Positions 53,034 to 62,317 of a stretch of DNA of 64,000 nt are shown in pieces. A model generated the notes under the pieces. The model did no database searches, was not told the origin of the DNA, and saw only the letters and a program-made list of their open reading frames with translations. Origin of the DNA: an uncultured Bacteroidota bacterium. Lineage in GTDB: Bacteria; Bacteroidota; Bacteroidia; NS11-12g; UBA9320. The stretch is from the NCBI GenBank assembly GCA_937124965.1, contig CAKZLB010000016.1, forward strand, positions 150,712-214,711, given 5' to 3'. Position numbers and translations under genes: made by a program. Each line of letters opens with the position of its first letter. Position 1 is the first letter of the stretch.

Positions 53034-54629
53034 ATGAAAAGAAGAGATTTTTTAAAAACTACCGCACCGTTTGCGACATTACCAGTACTATTAAACGGAT
53101 TACCTATTCATGCATTAGGAAGCCCAGACACAATGAATGTTTTGAGCAAAGCGTTTGTGAACACCGACCACGTTATGGTGCTGATACAAATGAATGGAGG
53201 TAACGATGGACTAAATACGGTTATCCCAACCGATCAATATTCCAACTTAAGCAAAGCGCGATCAAACGTTATGATTCCATTGGCAAAAGCTTTGGTGATG
53301 GATGGGGTGGACGGAACTTCATTGCATCCTGCAATGACGGGAATGCGTAATTTGTTTAACGACGAGAAGTTATCAATTGTGCAAAGTGTTGGGTATCCTA
53401 ATCCAAACTTTTCGCATTTTAGAAGTACCGATATTTGGCATACTGCATCTGATTCTGACGAGGCATTACACTCCGGTTGGGTCGGTAGATATTTAAGTCA
53501 CGAATTCCCTAATTACCCAATGGGTTTTCCAAATTCAGATATGCCAGACCCTCTTGTTCTACAAATTGGTTCTGTGGTGTCGACGGTTTGTCAAGGGGTG
53601 AGCGTAAACATGGGGATGGCGATTAGCGATCCGTCAGCGTATTATCAATTGGTTACAGGAAATTATACACCGTCTCCAAAAACAAACGCTGGCAAAGAAT
53701 TGGACTATATACGTCAAGTAGCGGGTCAAAGTAACGAGTACGGACAAGCAGTTAAAACGGCAGGTGAAAAAGGGAATAATAAAAGCACAAAATATCCAAC
53801 CGCTGGAGAAAACTCATTAGCAGATCAACTGAAAATTGTAGCTCAATTGATTTCTGGAGGATTGAAGACACGTATTTATGTGGTTAATATCAATGGATTC
53901 GATACACATGCCTCTCAAGTTAGTGCTACTGGAGGAACAGAGACTGGAAATCATGCGAATCTTTTAAGCAATCTCAGCAATGCCATTGATGCGTTTCAAG
54001 ACGATATCGAATTACTTGGACTTAAAGATCGAGTGTTAGGTATGACGTATTCTGAGTTTGGTCGACGTATAATGTCAAACTTTAGTTTAGGCACAGATCA
54101 CGGTGCTGCTGCACCAATGTTTCTGTTTGGAACAAGCGTAAAGCCAGGGATTCTTGGAGACAATCCTACGATTGCAGATACAGTAGCAGTAAATGACAAC
54201 GTTCCAATGCAGTATGATTTTAGATCAGTGTATGCCAGTGTTCTTAAAGATTGGTTCTGTTTAGAAAATACAGAGGTTGATTCGGTTATGCTTAAAACCC
54301 ATCAAACATTACCGTTGCTTAAAGATACTTGTAATACGAATTCAAGTACTCGAAATGAATTACGCAAGAGCGGTGACGCTTATGTAATGAACTATCCAAA
54401 CCCGTTTTCTCATTCTACAACCATACGATTTGAGTCTACTGGAGGGCATATATTACTTCAAGTGTTTAATCCGCAAGGACAAATTATTGATACACTAGTT
54501 GATTCAGAAGTGCCTGTAGGAGAACACTCCGTAGCTTTTACCGCGAATAATCTTGCTCCAGGGACCTATTTTTATAGGTATCAAAATGGAGAGATTCAGC
54601 AAACAAAACCGATGATTCTTGTAAACTAA
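53034..54629 (+). CDS. DUF1501 family protein with Tat signal and T9SS-type C-terminal domain
   Basis: This 531-residue protein starts with a twin-arginine signal (MKRRDFLKTTAPFATLPVLL). The DUF1501 domain, related to the alkaline phosphatase/sulfatase fold, shows VLIQMNGGNDGLNTVIP near residue 48, NFSHFRSTDIWHT near residue 123, NINGFDTHASQ near residue 285, and MTYSEFGRRIMSN with TDHGAAAPMF near residue 340. The last 80 residues (MNYPNPFSHSTTIRF ... KPMILVN) form a type A T9SS sorting domain. The combination predicts Tat export followed by surface delivery. It follows DUF1800 by 18 nt. Confidence 0.9.
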   Translation: MKRRDFLKTTAPFATLPVLLNGLPIHALGSPDTMNVLSKAFVNTDHVMVLIQMNGGNDGLNTVIPTDQYSNLSKARSNVMIPLAKALVMDGVDGTSLHPAMTGMRNLFNDEKLSIVQSVGYPNPNFSHFRSTDIWHTASDSDEALHSGWVGRYLSHEFPNYPMGFPNSDMPDPLVLQIGSVVSTVCQGVSVNMGMAISDPSAYYQLVTGNYTPSPKTNAGKELDYIRQVAGQSNEYGQAVKTAGEKGNNKSTKYPTAGENSLADQLKIVAQLISGGLKTRIYVVNINGFDTHASQVSATGGTETGNHANLLSNLSNAIDAFQDDIELLGLKDRVLGMTYSEFGRRIMSNFSLGTDHGAAAPMFLFGTSVKPGILGDNPTIADTVAVNDNVPMQYDFRSVYASVLKDWFCLENTEVDSVMLKTHQTLPLLKDTCNTNSSTRNELRKSGDAYVMNYPNPFSHSTTIRFESTGGHILLQVFNPQGQIIDTLVDSEVPVGEHSVAFTANNLAPGTYFYRYQNGEIQQTKPMILVN

Positions 54630-54694
54630 CGTTTACCAAACTTTGATGTTACGTATGTGTTTTATACAATAGAATGATTCATTTTTGTTAACTC

Positions 54695-55882
54695 ATGCAT
54701 AAGAACTTAATTCGAGCAGGCCGAATATTTTTGGCCGTCATGTTTCTGTTTTCAGGAATAAGTAAATTGTTATCAATCGCATTCTTTGATGCAATGGTTG
54801 CAGAGCTTTTCCTTGGGCCCAATTATTACGATTTTCCTTCAGGTTTATATTGGACACAAATACTAACGCGAATTCTAATTTCCGTAGAACTTGTCCTGGG
54901 CATAAGTATTTTGGTAGACAAATGGGTGAAGAAAATATCAGTTCCTGCCATCTTTGGAATGCTTTTGCTATTCACCGTTCATTTGTTTTATGAAGGACTG
55001 ACGAGTGACAAAGGATTTATAGAAGGGAATTGTGGTTGTTTTGGTGATGTATTACCCATGAACAATCTGGAAAGCATCATCAAAAATATTGTAGCGATGT
55101 TAGTAGCTGTTTATATTTGGTTGAGATATAAGCACGAAGAAACGTTGGCCGTTTGGGTTTCACCGTTAGTTGTTGGGCTAGTCACCTTTGGAACGTTGTT
55201 GTTTGGGGTAAAGTCGTATGAAGCTGCTGATGAAACGTTGGATATCACAAATACCACTGCGCTGTTAGATTCAAATTTAATTGACAAAGACACATTTAAG
55301 GTGGTTGAACCAACGGTAAAAGATACAGCAAAAGCTACTAAAACTGTTGATGAAAAAGAAGGAACCAACCCAAAAACGATTGAGCCAAGCCCTCAACCAA
55401 AGCCAACAGGAGTTTTAGCTATGTTGGATAAGTTGGGTCCACTTTCCGATGGACAAAAAATGGACTTATCAAACGGTGATGTCGCTGTTTGTTTGTTTAG
55501 CATGACTTGTGGACATTGTCAAGAATCGTATAAGGAGATGTGTGAGTTAAGCAAGAACGCGTCACTTCCAAAATTATACTTAATCAACTTTGGAAAAGAG
55601 TTTGAACAGAAGTATTTCTTTAATCAGGCAGGAGGTTGTAAGCATCCATATTATCGAACGGAGGATTATACAGAGTTTAATCGAATGCTTCAAGGTAAAG
55701 GGTTTCCTAGAATACTTGCTTTAAAAGATGGTAAAATTGTCCAAGACTGGGACATTGATACCTATAATAAAGATGTGTTTACTAAACATTTTGGGATTAA
55801 AGAAAAACCCAAAGAGGAGCCATTAATTAAAAAGAATGATGATAATGACATCAACGATTTGGGCGGCAATCCTTGGGATTAA
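54695..55882 (+). CDS. MauE/DoxX-like membrane protein fused to a thioredoxin-like domain
   Basis: This 395-residue protein has an N-terminal four- or five-helix membrane domain (residues about 8-160) of the DoxX/MauE type. Its C-G-C-F-G motif is near residue 113, as in MauE-like redox proteins. A Pro/Lys/Thr-rich linker (about 185-240) leads to a thioredoxin-like domain with a C-G-H-C active site at residues 272-275 (CLFSMTCGHCQE). The C-terminus is acidic. An electron path from the quinone pool through the membrane domain to the thioredoxin domain is plausible by analogy with VKOR and MauE. It follows the DUF1501 gene by 65 nt on the same strand. Confidence 0.75.
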   Translation: MHKNLIRAGRIFLAVMFLFSGISKLLSIAFFDAMVAELFLGPNYYDFPSGLYWTQILTRILISVELVLGISILVDKWVKKISVPAIFGMLLLFTVHLFYEGLTSDKGFIEGNCGCFGDVLPMNNLESIIKNIVAMLVAVYIWLRYKHEETLAVWVSPLVVGLVTFGTLLFGVKSYEAADETLDITNTTALLDSNLIDKDTFKVVEPTVKDTAKATKTVDEKEGTNPKTIEPSPQPKPTGVLAMLDKLGPLSDGQKMDLSNGDVAVCLFSMTCGHCQESYKEMCELSKNASLPKLYLINFGKEFEQKYFFNQAGGCKHPYYRTEDYTEFNRMLQGKGFPRILALKDGKIVQDWDIDTYNKDVFTKHFGIKEKPKEEPLIKKNDDNDINDLGGNPWD

Positions 55883-55884
55883 AA

Positions 55885-56364
55885 TCACTCAGAACGTAGG
55901 TTGTTAATTTCTTTTTGAAAGTCATACTGCAAGTCCTCATGTAAAGTAGTCATAGCTTTTTTCGCCAACTGCAGTTGTCTGCTGTAAATATTCCAAAGAG
56001 TTACGTTGTTTTCAATCGAGGGTTTTAGGAGTAATAACTGTTTACAAAAGTATAATAACAGTTCAACTTCAGTCTCTTTCTTCTTTGAGTAACGAATGTA
56101 TTTTTTAGTATTTCTTAAAACTTTGCGAATCGTTTTTTTCATCCAATAGTACGTTTGAGTATTTATTTCAGACAATCCTGCATCAATGCTTTCTTTTACA
56201 GAGTCAACATAACCCGATTCATTTGAAGAGTTAAATAATAAGTATGTGAGAAGTTCTTTGTTCTCTTTTTTGAATCGAGATAGATTCAGTACCAACTCTG
56301 TGATTTGATTACCTGATAAATGTTTTAACTCGTCTTTAATCTCTTTTATGGATGCCGTTTTCAT
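55885..56364 (-). CDS. Helical protein of unknown function
   Basis: This 159-residue protein is predicted all-helical and highly charged. It has a conserved-looking N-terminus (MKTASIKEIKDELKHLSGNQ) and a Lys/Arg-rich middle (TIRKVLRNTKKYIRYSKKKE). There is no signal peptide or membrane segment. Similar short proteins occur in many Bacteroidota without assigned function. The stop lies 2 nt from the end of the convergent plus-strand gene, with no terminator between. I do not recognise a named family. Confidence 0.6.
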   Translation of the reverse strand: MKTASIKEIKDELKHLSGNQITELVLNLSRFKKENKELLTYLLFNSSNESGYVDSVKESIDAGLSEINTQTYYWMKKTIRKVLRNTKKYIRYSKKKETEVELLLYFCKQLLLLKPSIENNVTLWNIYSRQLQLAKKAMTTLHEDLQYDFQKEINNLRSE

Positions 56365-56463
56365 GTTGAATGTCCAAAGGTATGAGTATTGATTGAATAA
56401 AACTGTTAGCCAGAATGTTCTGATAATTTGTATCTTGTGGATTCAAGAATTAACAATACTTCT

Positions 56464-56631
56464 ATGATTTTACTTGGTACACCGACTATTTTAGTCCAAT
56501 TTGATATAGTAACAGCGCTAATTTTTAGTTGTATTGTACTTGGGTACTTTCTGCTTTACTTTTACTTCTCGTGGAAGGAAGCGACAAGAAGTAGAGCGGC
56601 TAACATTGGAACTATCTGGAAACAAGCCTAA
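56464..56631 (+). CDS. Small single-pass membrane protein (55 residues)
   Basis: From the ATG at 56464 this frame encodes 55 residues. A membrane helix (ALIFSCIVLGYFLLYFYFSW) lies near residues 19-38, followed by a basic, charged tail (KEATRSRAANIGTIWKQA). A TTG 12 codons upstream also opens the frame but adds a non-hydrophobic extension. A bidirectional terminator follows immediately, which supports a real short gene. It is an orphan between the unknown helical protein and gcvP. Function unknown. Confidence 0.5.
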   Translation: MILLGTPTILVQFDIVTALIFSCIVLGYFLLYFYFSWKEATRSRAANIGTIWKQA

Positions 56632-56644
56632 TATACTTGCAGAA

Positions 56645-56675
56645 AAAAAGCCTGATTGAATCAACCAGGCTTTTT
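56645..56675. terminator. Bidirectional terminator between the small membrane gene and gcvP
   Basis: AAAAAGCCTG (56645-56654) pairs with CAGGCTTTTT (56666-56675) across an 11-nt loop. A-runs and T-runs flank it on both strands, so it can end transcripts from both the plus-strand small gene and the minus-strand gcvP. Confidence 0.85.
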
Positions 56676-56698
56676 AGTATCTATTCTAAGGTGATTGA

Positions 56699-59587
56699 TT
56701 AAGCTTCCGCTGTTTCTTCTTCGTATTCAGACAAAGGTAAACACGCACAAACTAAGTTTCTATCACCGTAAGTGTTGTCAACTCGTGATACTGAAGGCCA
56801 GAACTTTCGGTCTTTTACCCATGGTCTTGGATAAGCCGCCATTTCTCTAGTGTATTTGTGGCTCCAGTCTGACGACATAACACGTTCTGCAGTATGTGGT
56901 GCATTAACAAGCATATTGTCATCTTGGCTATATGTTCCATTTTCTATCGATCGAATTTCTTCACGGATAGATAAAAGTGCATCACAGAATCGATCTAGTT
57001 CATCTTTACTTTCACTCTCTGTAGGCTCAACCATTAATGTTCCAGCAATTGGAAAAGAAACAGTTGGGGCATGATATCCATAGTCCATCAATCGTTTTGC
57101 GATATCTTCAACCTGAACACCAGAATCTGCCTTTAAAACACGTGTGTCAACAATCATCTCGTGTGCCACCGTGCCATTAACACCTGTATATAAAAGCTGA
57201 TATGGCCCATCTAGTTTGGCCTTAATATAGTTTGCGTTAAGAATTGCAATTTTCGTCGCCTCAGCTAATCCTTTTGCCCCCATCATTTTGATATAAGCGT
57301 AAGAAATAAGCAAAATACTAGAGCTTCCAAATGGGGCAGCAGAAATCGCCGACATTGCTTTGTCTCCACCAGTTTTGACGATTGAATGCCCTGGTATATA
57401 CGGCAACAAGTGAGCAGCAACTCCAATAGGGCCCATGCCTGGTCCACCACCACCGTGAGGTATGCAGAAAGTTTTGTGTAAGTTTAAGTGACAAACATCA
57501 GCACCAATTAAGCCAGGATTTGTTAAACCAACCTGTGCGTTCATGTTTGCTCCGTCCATGTAAACTTGTCCACCGTGAGAATGAATGATTGACGTAATTT
57601 CTCTAATTGTTTCTTCATAAACACCATTGGTTGACGGATACGTAACCATGATGCATGCAAGGTTTTCTGAGTGTTGCTCAGCTTTTAGTTTTAAGTCTTC
57701 AACGTCGATATATCCATTATCCAGACATTTAACTACAACCACTTTCATTCCAGCCATCACTGCACTCGCAGGATTTGTACCGTGTGCTGAAGCTGGGATA
57801 ATTGCAATGTTTCTATGATGCTCACCTCTATCTCGGAAATACTCTCGAATTACCATTAGGCCAGCATATTCCCCTTGGGCCCCAGAGTTAGGTTGCATAC
57901 TCATACCTGCAAAACCTGTAATTTCTGATAAATCAGCTGCAAGTTCTTCAATAATTTCATAGTAGCCGTCCACTTGGTTACGCGGAACAAATGGGTGTAT
58001 TGCGTTAAACTCTGGCCATGTCACAGGAATCATTTCTGTAGTGGCATTCAATTTCATTGTGCAACTTCCCAAAGAAATCATAGAATGTGTTAACGACAAA
58101 TCTTTGTTCTCTAAACGTTTGATATATCGTAACATTTCATGCTCAATGTGGTATGAATGAAAGACTTCGTGGGTCATAAACTCCGAAGTACGAACAAAAG
58201 CTTTGTCCCAATCTAAAGTCAAGTCACTTGCCAAATCAGTAGCACTTACGCTCGTGTTAGAGCTTGAAGCAAAACAATCTATTATCGTTTGAATGTCTTT
58301 TAACTCCGTTGTTTCATCAATTGAAATTCCAATAAAATCATTTTCAATTCTGAAGTTAATTTCCTTTGATTCTGACGCTTCAACAATTTTTGAGATTTGT
58401 TCAGAGGTTAAATCAGTAACACGTAATGTATCGAAATACGTTTTATTCGCTTGATTAAACCCTAGTTTTCCTAGAGCTTCATCGAGGACTTTAGCTAAAC
58501 CATGAATTTTACCTGAAATCTTTTTAAGTCCGTCAGGTCCATGATAAACACCATACATTCCAGCCATAATTGCAAGAAGTACCTGAGCCGTACAAATATT
58601 TGATGTAGCCTTGTCTCGTTTAATATGTTGCTCTCTTGTTTGAAGAGCCATACGCAACGCACGTTTGCCTGTAGCATCTTTACTTACTCCTATAATTCGA
58701 CCAGGAATTTGTCTTTTGTAAGCGTCTTTTGTGGCAAAATAAGCCGCATGCGGGCCACCAAATCCTAGTGGTACACCAAAGCGTTGAGTATTTCCAACCA
58801 CAGCATCCGCTCCCCACTCTCCCGGAGAAGTTAACATGGTTAGCGCCAATAAATCAGCAGCAGCTGCAACTAATACACCAGCATTGTGCGCCATTTCGCA
58901 AAATGCTTTATAGTCACGAATTTCCCCATTCGAATCAGGGTATTGCACCAATGCACCGAAAAATGAATCATCCAATGTCGTTGTTGCAAAATCTCCAAAT
59001 ACCAATTCAATTCCAACTGGTACTGCTCTCGTTTTTAAGATGTCAATTGTTTGAGGAAAGATATTTTCATCAACAAAAAATTTATTTACTCCTTTTCTCT
59101 TGCAAACATTATGGAACATTGTCATAGATTCAGCAGCGGCAGTACCTTCATCTAGAAGAGAAGCATTTGCTAATTCCATACCGGTAAGATCCATAACCAT
59201 TGTTTGGAAGTTCAAAAGTGCCTCCAATCGACCTTGAGCAATCTCAGCTTGATATGGTGTGTATTGAGTGTACCATCCTGGATTTTCCATGATGTTTCGT
59301 AAAATAACAGCAGGCGTGTGCGTATTGTAATACCCCATCCCAATATAATTTTTGTACACTTTATTCTTAGAAGCTAACTTCCTCAAGTTTGCCAAGAAAT
59401 CTTGTTCACTCATCGCAGAAGTTATATTCAAGTCTCGATTAAGACGAATATCTTCGGGAATGGTTTTTTCAATTAATTCAGACAAACTACCGATGCCAAT
59501 AGTCTCCAACATAGCTTTTTGATCTGCTGTTGAAGGTCCGTTGTGTCGATCCTTAAAGAAATCGATTTGACTTACGTTTAATTGCAT
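56699..59587 (-). CDS. gcvP: Glycine dehydrogenase (decarboxylating), P-protein
   Basis: This protein of about 962 residues is the PLP-dependent subunit of the glycine cleavage system. Motifs: FKDRHNGPS at the start, [19 protein letters not shown] near residue 80, the [15 protein letters not shown] segment in the second half, and the PLP-lysine site [20 protein letters not shown]. The single-chain (alpha plus beta fused) form is kept. An ATG 20 codons upstream (59647) exists, but the -7 box TATTTTTG at 59610-59617 lies inside that extension. The ATG at 59587 gives the typical N-terminus ([17 protein letters not shown]). Confidence 0.95.
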   Translation of the reverse strand: MQLNVSQIDFFKDRHNGPSTADQKAMLETIGIGSLSELIEKTIPEDIRLNRDLNITSAMSEQDFLANLRKLASKNKVYKNYIGMGYYNTHTPAVILRNIMENPGWYTQYTPYQAEIAQGRLEALLNFQTMVMDLTGMELANASLLDEGTAAAESMTMFHNVCKRKGVNKFFVDENIFPQTIDILKTRAVPVGIELVFGDFATTTLDDSFFGALVQYPDSNGEIRDYKAFCEMAHNAGVLVAAAADLLALTMLTSPGEWGADAVVGNTQRFGVPLGFGGPHAAYFATKDAYKRQIPGRIIGVSKDATGKRALRMALQTREQHIKRDKATSNICTAQVLLAIMAGMYGVYHGPDGLKKISGKIHGLAKVLDEALGKLGFNQANKTYFDTLRVTDLTSEQISKIVEASESKEINFRIENDFIGISIDETTELKDIQTIIDCFASSSNTSVSATDLASDLTLDWDKAFVRTSEFMTHEVFHSYHIEHEMLRYIKRLENKDLSLTHSMISLGSCTMKLNATTEMIPVTWPEFNAIHPFVPRNQVDGYYEIIEELAADLSEITGFAGMSMQPNSGAQGEYAGLMVIREYFRDRGEHHRNIAIIPASAHGTNPASAVMAGMKVVVVKCLDNGYIDVEDLKLKAEQHSENLACIMVTYPSTNGVYEETIREITSIIHSHGGQVYMDGANMNAQVGLTNPGLIGADVCHLNLHKTFCIPHGGGGPGMGPIGVAAHLLPYIPGHSIVKTGGDKAMSAISAAPFGSSSILLISYAYIKMMGAKGLAEATKIAILNANYIKAKLDGPYQLLYTGVNGTVAHEMIVDTRVLKADSGVQVEDIAKRLMDYGYHAPTVSFPIAGTLMVEPTESESKDELDRFCDALLSIREEIRSIENGTYSQDDNMLVNAPHTAERVMSSDWSHKYTREMAAYPRPWVKDRKFWPSVSRVDNTYGDRNLVCACLPLSEYEEETAEA

Positions 59588-59609
59588 TTGTTGCTCTTTT
59601 AATGGGTGG

Positions 59610-59617
59610 CAAAAATA
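59610..59617 (-). promoter_or_regulatory. Candidate -7 box for gcvP
   Basis: The minus strand reads TATTTTTG, a perfect TAnnTTTG match, 22 nt before the ATG at 59587. It also helps decide that start over the upstream ATG at 59647. No matching -33 was found. Confidence 0.5.
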
Positions 59618-59695
59618 ATGCAAGGTTCTCGTATTTTTAGTATCCACAGAATACCAAAATTTGCTTCTAAAGAAACGTAGTTTTTGGGCTAAAAT

Positions 59696-60298
59696 CTAAT
59701 TGCTTTCGTCCGCCTTCATTCGGTCGGCTAAGCCTTCATTTGTTTGAGCTATTCTGGTCAGTTCTGCATGCACAATGTTGCTAATTCGCTGGTATTCTGG
59801 CTCTAAACTATGAATGGTTTTACTAAGACCTTCCGCAAACTTTAAATTTTGGTCAGTGTCGAACATCTCCTTTTTATAAAAAGTTTTGAATTCTTCTTTT
59901 GTCAGTTCGTTTTTAGTCACCGAAGTGCGCAAATCATTAGCTTGTTTTTGAAGTGACTTTAGTTCATCAAATGCTTTAGGATATTGTTTTAGAAAATTGG
60001 AATATGCTTTTTTTACACCACGATATCTGGTCATTGAATTTCCAAATTCTTCTGAAATCTCCATGTCGTAGTATTCTTTGATATAATCTATTTGTTTGGT
60101 GATGATTGCTTCTCGAGCACTTATGGTAGCATAGTCAATTCGCAAGTATTCTTCAGTTAAGTCTAGCTTCTGATCTAAGGAGTCGAGCCGGATAACATAT
60201 GCGGAATTATCTGTGTTGCAACCTGTCTCAGAAAACAAAAGAACGATACAGCCTAAAATTAAGCTAAGTAAAACTGCTGGATTTTTTGTGTTCGTCAT
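59696..60298 (-). CDS. Coiled-coil lipoprotein of unknown function
   Basis: This 200-residue protein has a signal peptide with a lipobox (LLFSETGC, Cys near residue 27), so it is probably lipid-anchored. The rest is long helices with heptad-like patterns (LDSLDQKLDLTEEYLRI; LKSLQKQANDLRTSV; ELTRIAQTNEGLADRM). No enzyme motif is visible. It lies upstream of gcvP on the same strand (about 108 nt to the gcvP start) and is divergent from the chromate-transporter-like gene. I do not recognise the family. Confidence 0.65.
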   Translation of the reverse strand: MTNTKNPAVLLSLILGCIVLLFSETGCNTDNSAYVIRLDSLDQKLDLTEEYLRIDYATISAREAIITKQIDYIKEYYDMEISEEFGNSMTRYRGVKKAYSNFLKQYPKAFDELKSLQKQANDLRTSVTKNELTKEEFKTFYKKEMFDTDQNLKFAEGLSKTIHSLEPEYQRISNIVHAELTRIAQTNEGLADRMKADESN

Positions 60299-60332
60299 AT
60301 TTTTGTCTTAGTTTTAAATTCAAGTAAGTTTA

Positions 60333-61619
60333 GTGAAATCGGGGGCGAAAGTAAAAAAAATTAAACGCTTCATGTTCTTAAAGGATGTGTTTGTCCTTGC
60401 TATTTCAGCGTTTGGAGGTCCAGCAATGCATATTGCCCTATTTCAAAAACGGATGGTAGAACGAAAAAACTACTTAACCGAACACGAGCTTCTAGAGCTA
60501 TATTCTCTTTGCCAAATGCTGCCAGGTCCTAGTAGTACACAAACAATTACGTCGATGGGTTATAAATTCGGTGGGCCAGTACTTGCGTTCTTAACACTAA
60601 TGATTTGGATTTTGCCCGCATTTATTTTAATGACGGCATGTTCGTTCCTTTTCGTTTTTCTTGATGTAGGAGTAACCGACAAGGTCTTTCGATTTATTGA
60701 GCCGCTTGCAGTTGCTTTTGTCCTTACTGCAGGAATTGGTATGGCTAGAAAGGTGACTAAGGGAAGCTTAAGGTTGATTTTGATGGTGATTGCGTTCATT
60801 ATTGTTGCGCTGTTACGACATCCCTTGGAGCAGTATGTAAAAACACCTTGGATGTTTCCTTTTGTGATTGTGGGTGGAGGTGTTATTAGTTACTTCTTAA
60901 GTAAAAAAGACGAGGATATCGTTCGCAATGAGCAAGAAATTAAAAGCAAAGTTGTAATAAAATGGACCTACCCAATTGTCTTTGGTTTGATTTTTATATT
61001 CGCAGCTATTTTAGGAAAGATAACAGATAACCGTCTGTTTATTTTATTTGAAAATACGTATCGATTTGGTTCTCTTGTTTTTGGAGGTGGAAATGTTTTG
61101 GTTCCTATGATGTTTGACCAATTTGTGCAGTTTCACGATTGGATTAACCCGCAAGAATTTCTTACAGGAATTGGGCTAAATCAAGCGGTTCCAGGGCCAA
61201 TATTTACAGTTGCAACTTATAGTGGCGGGTTGGTGATGAGAGAAGGAGGAATAGTAACGCAGTTGCTAGGATGTTTGGTTGCGTCTATTGGAATATTTTT
61301 ACCCGGTACATTGATGATTTTTTTCGTCTATCCGATGTGGGACAGTATAAAAAATTATAAAATTATTAGAAGGTCTTTAGACGGTGTTATTGCTGTTTCC
61401 TCAGGGCTGGTTTTAGCTGCGGGTTATTTACTCTTTTTGCCAGTTGCGTTTGAATGGGTTAAGCCCAATAGCTTTCATTACACTAACTTGCAATCGCATA
61501 ATTTTATAAACTATTTTGACATTGGATTAGTTATAATATTGTCACTAATGTTGACTAAGTTTAAGATCCCAACTCCAATATGGGTGGTTCTTGCTATTTT
61601 AGCAGGTATCATTTTTTAA
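60333..61619 (+). CDS. Chromate transporter (ChrA/CHR) family protein
   Basis: This 428-residue membrane protein has two homologous halves, as in long-chain CHR proteins. The first shows FGGPAMHIALFQ near residue 27 and LCQMLPGPSSTQ near residue 59. The second shows FGGGNVLVPMMFDQFV near residue 250 and GLNQAVPGPIFTVATYSG near residue 285. Members export chromate or related oxyanions using proton motive force. The start is a GTG at 60333; an ATG at 60372 is an alternative. No resistance-regulator gene lies nearby, so the natural substrate is unproven. Confidence 0.88.
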   Translation: MKSGAKVKKIKRFMFLKDVFVLAISAFGGPAMHIALFQKRMVERKNYLTEHELLELYSLCQMLPGPSSTQTITSMGYKFGGPVLAFLTLMIWILPAFILMTACSFLFVFLDVGVTDKVFRFIEPLAVAFVLTAGIGMARKVTKGSLRLILMVIAFIIVALLRHPLEQYVKTPWMFPFVIVGGGVISYFLSKKDEDIVRNEQEIKSKVVIKWTYPIVFGLIFIFAAILGKITDNRLFILFENTYRFGSLVFGGGNVLVPMMFDQFVQFHDWINPQEFLTGIGLNQAVPGPIFTVATYSGGLVMREGGIVTQLLGCLVASIGIFLPGTLMIFFVYPMWDSIKNYKIIRRSLDGVIAVSSGLVLAAGYLLFLPVAFEWVKPNSFHYTNLQSHNFINYFDIGLVIILSLMLTKFKIPTPIWVVLAILAGIIF

Positions 61620-61650
61620 ACTTGTACGTATTACATAAAAAAACGAAAGA

Positions 61651-62316
61651 TTGAAACATCGAGTTAACCTACTTTTTGTCCTGTTATTCATAACAAATAT
61701 TTGCTTTGCACAAGCAAAGGACTCAACCAATATTGATGAAAAATTAGTGCAATTTTCTGGGGTTGTTATGACTTCTGATAGTCTTATTGGAATACCATAT
61801 GTTAGTGTTGTTCGCCGTGCAACTCAGCAAGGCAGTTACAGCGACGCATTTGGGTATTTTAATTTTGTTGCTCACAAAGGTGATACAATAGATTTTCAGT
61901 GTATCGGTTTTAAAAAGTCACATTATGTGATTCCGGATACCTTACAGAAGCAAAAGTATTCAATGATCAAGCTAATGACAGAAGACACAATTTTTTTAGA
62001 TGTGTCAATAATTACTCCATTGCCAAAAAGAGAAATGTTTGATTACTACTTTGTTAAGGCAGATATTCCAGATGACGATATGGAGCGTGCACGAAAAAAC
62101 TTAGAGCGAGAAAAACTCAAAGAGGAGAGTGAGACACTAAAGCCAGACGGAAGCGAAACGGGTAAATACTATTTGGCACAGCAAGCCAGAACATATTATT
62201 CGGCGGGTCAAATTGCTCCTAATAATTTGTTAAATCCATTTGCATGGGCACAATTTTTCGAAGCATGGAAACGAGGAGACTTTAAGAAGAAAGAAAAGAA
62301 AATTTCTGGAGAGTAG
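61651..62316 (+). CDS. Secreted protein with carboxypeptidase-regulatory-like domain
   Basis: This 221-residue protein has a signal peptide (LLFVLLFITNICFAQ) and, at residues about 32-110, a carboxypeptidase-regulatory-like beta domain (FSGVVMTSDSLIGIPYVSVV, GYFNFVAHKGDTIDFQCIGF). This domain precedes TonB-dependent receptors in Bacteroidota but also occurs alone. A charged helical stretch (MERARKNLEREKLKEESE) follows. It is not followed by a receptor barrel, so it is a free-standing exported protein. Translation appears to begin with TTG. Function unknown. Confidence 0.65.
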   Translation: MKHRVNLLFVLLFITNICFAQAKDSTNIDEKLVQFSGVVMTSDSLIGIPYVSVVRRATQQGSYSDAFGYFNFVAHKGDTIDFQCIGFKKSHYVIPDTLQKQKYSMIKLMTEDTIFLDVSIITPLPKREMFDYYFVKADIPDDDMERARKNLEREKLKEESETLKPDGSETGKYYLAQQARTYYSAGQIAPNNLLNPFAWAQFFEAWKRGDFKKKEKKISGE

Positions 62317-62317
62317 G

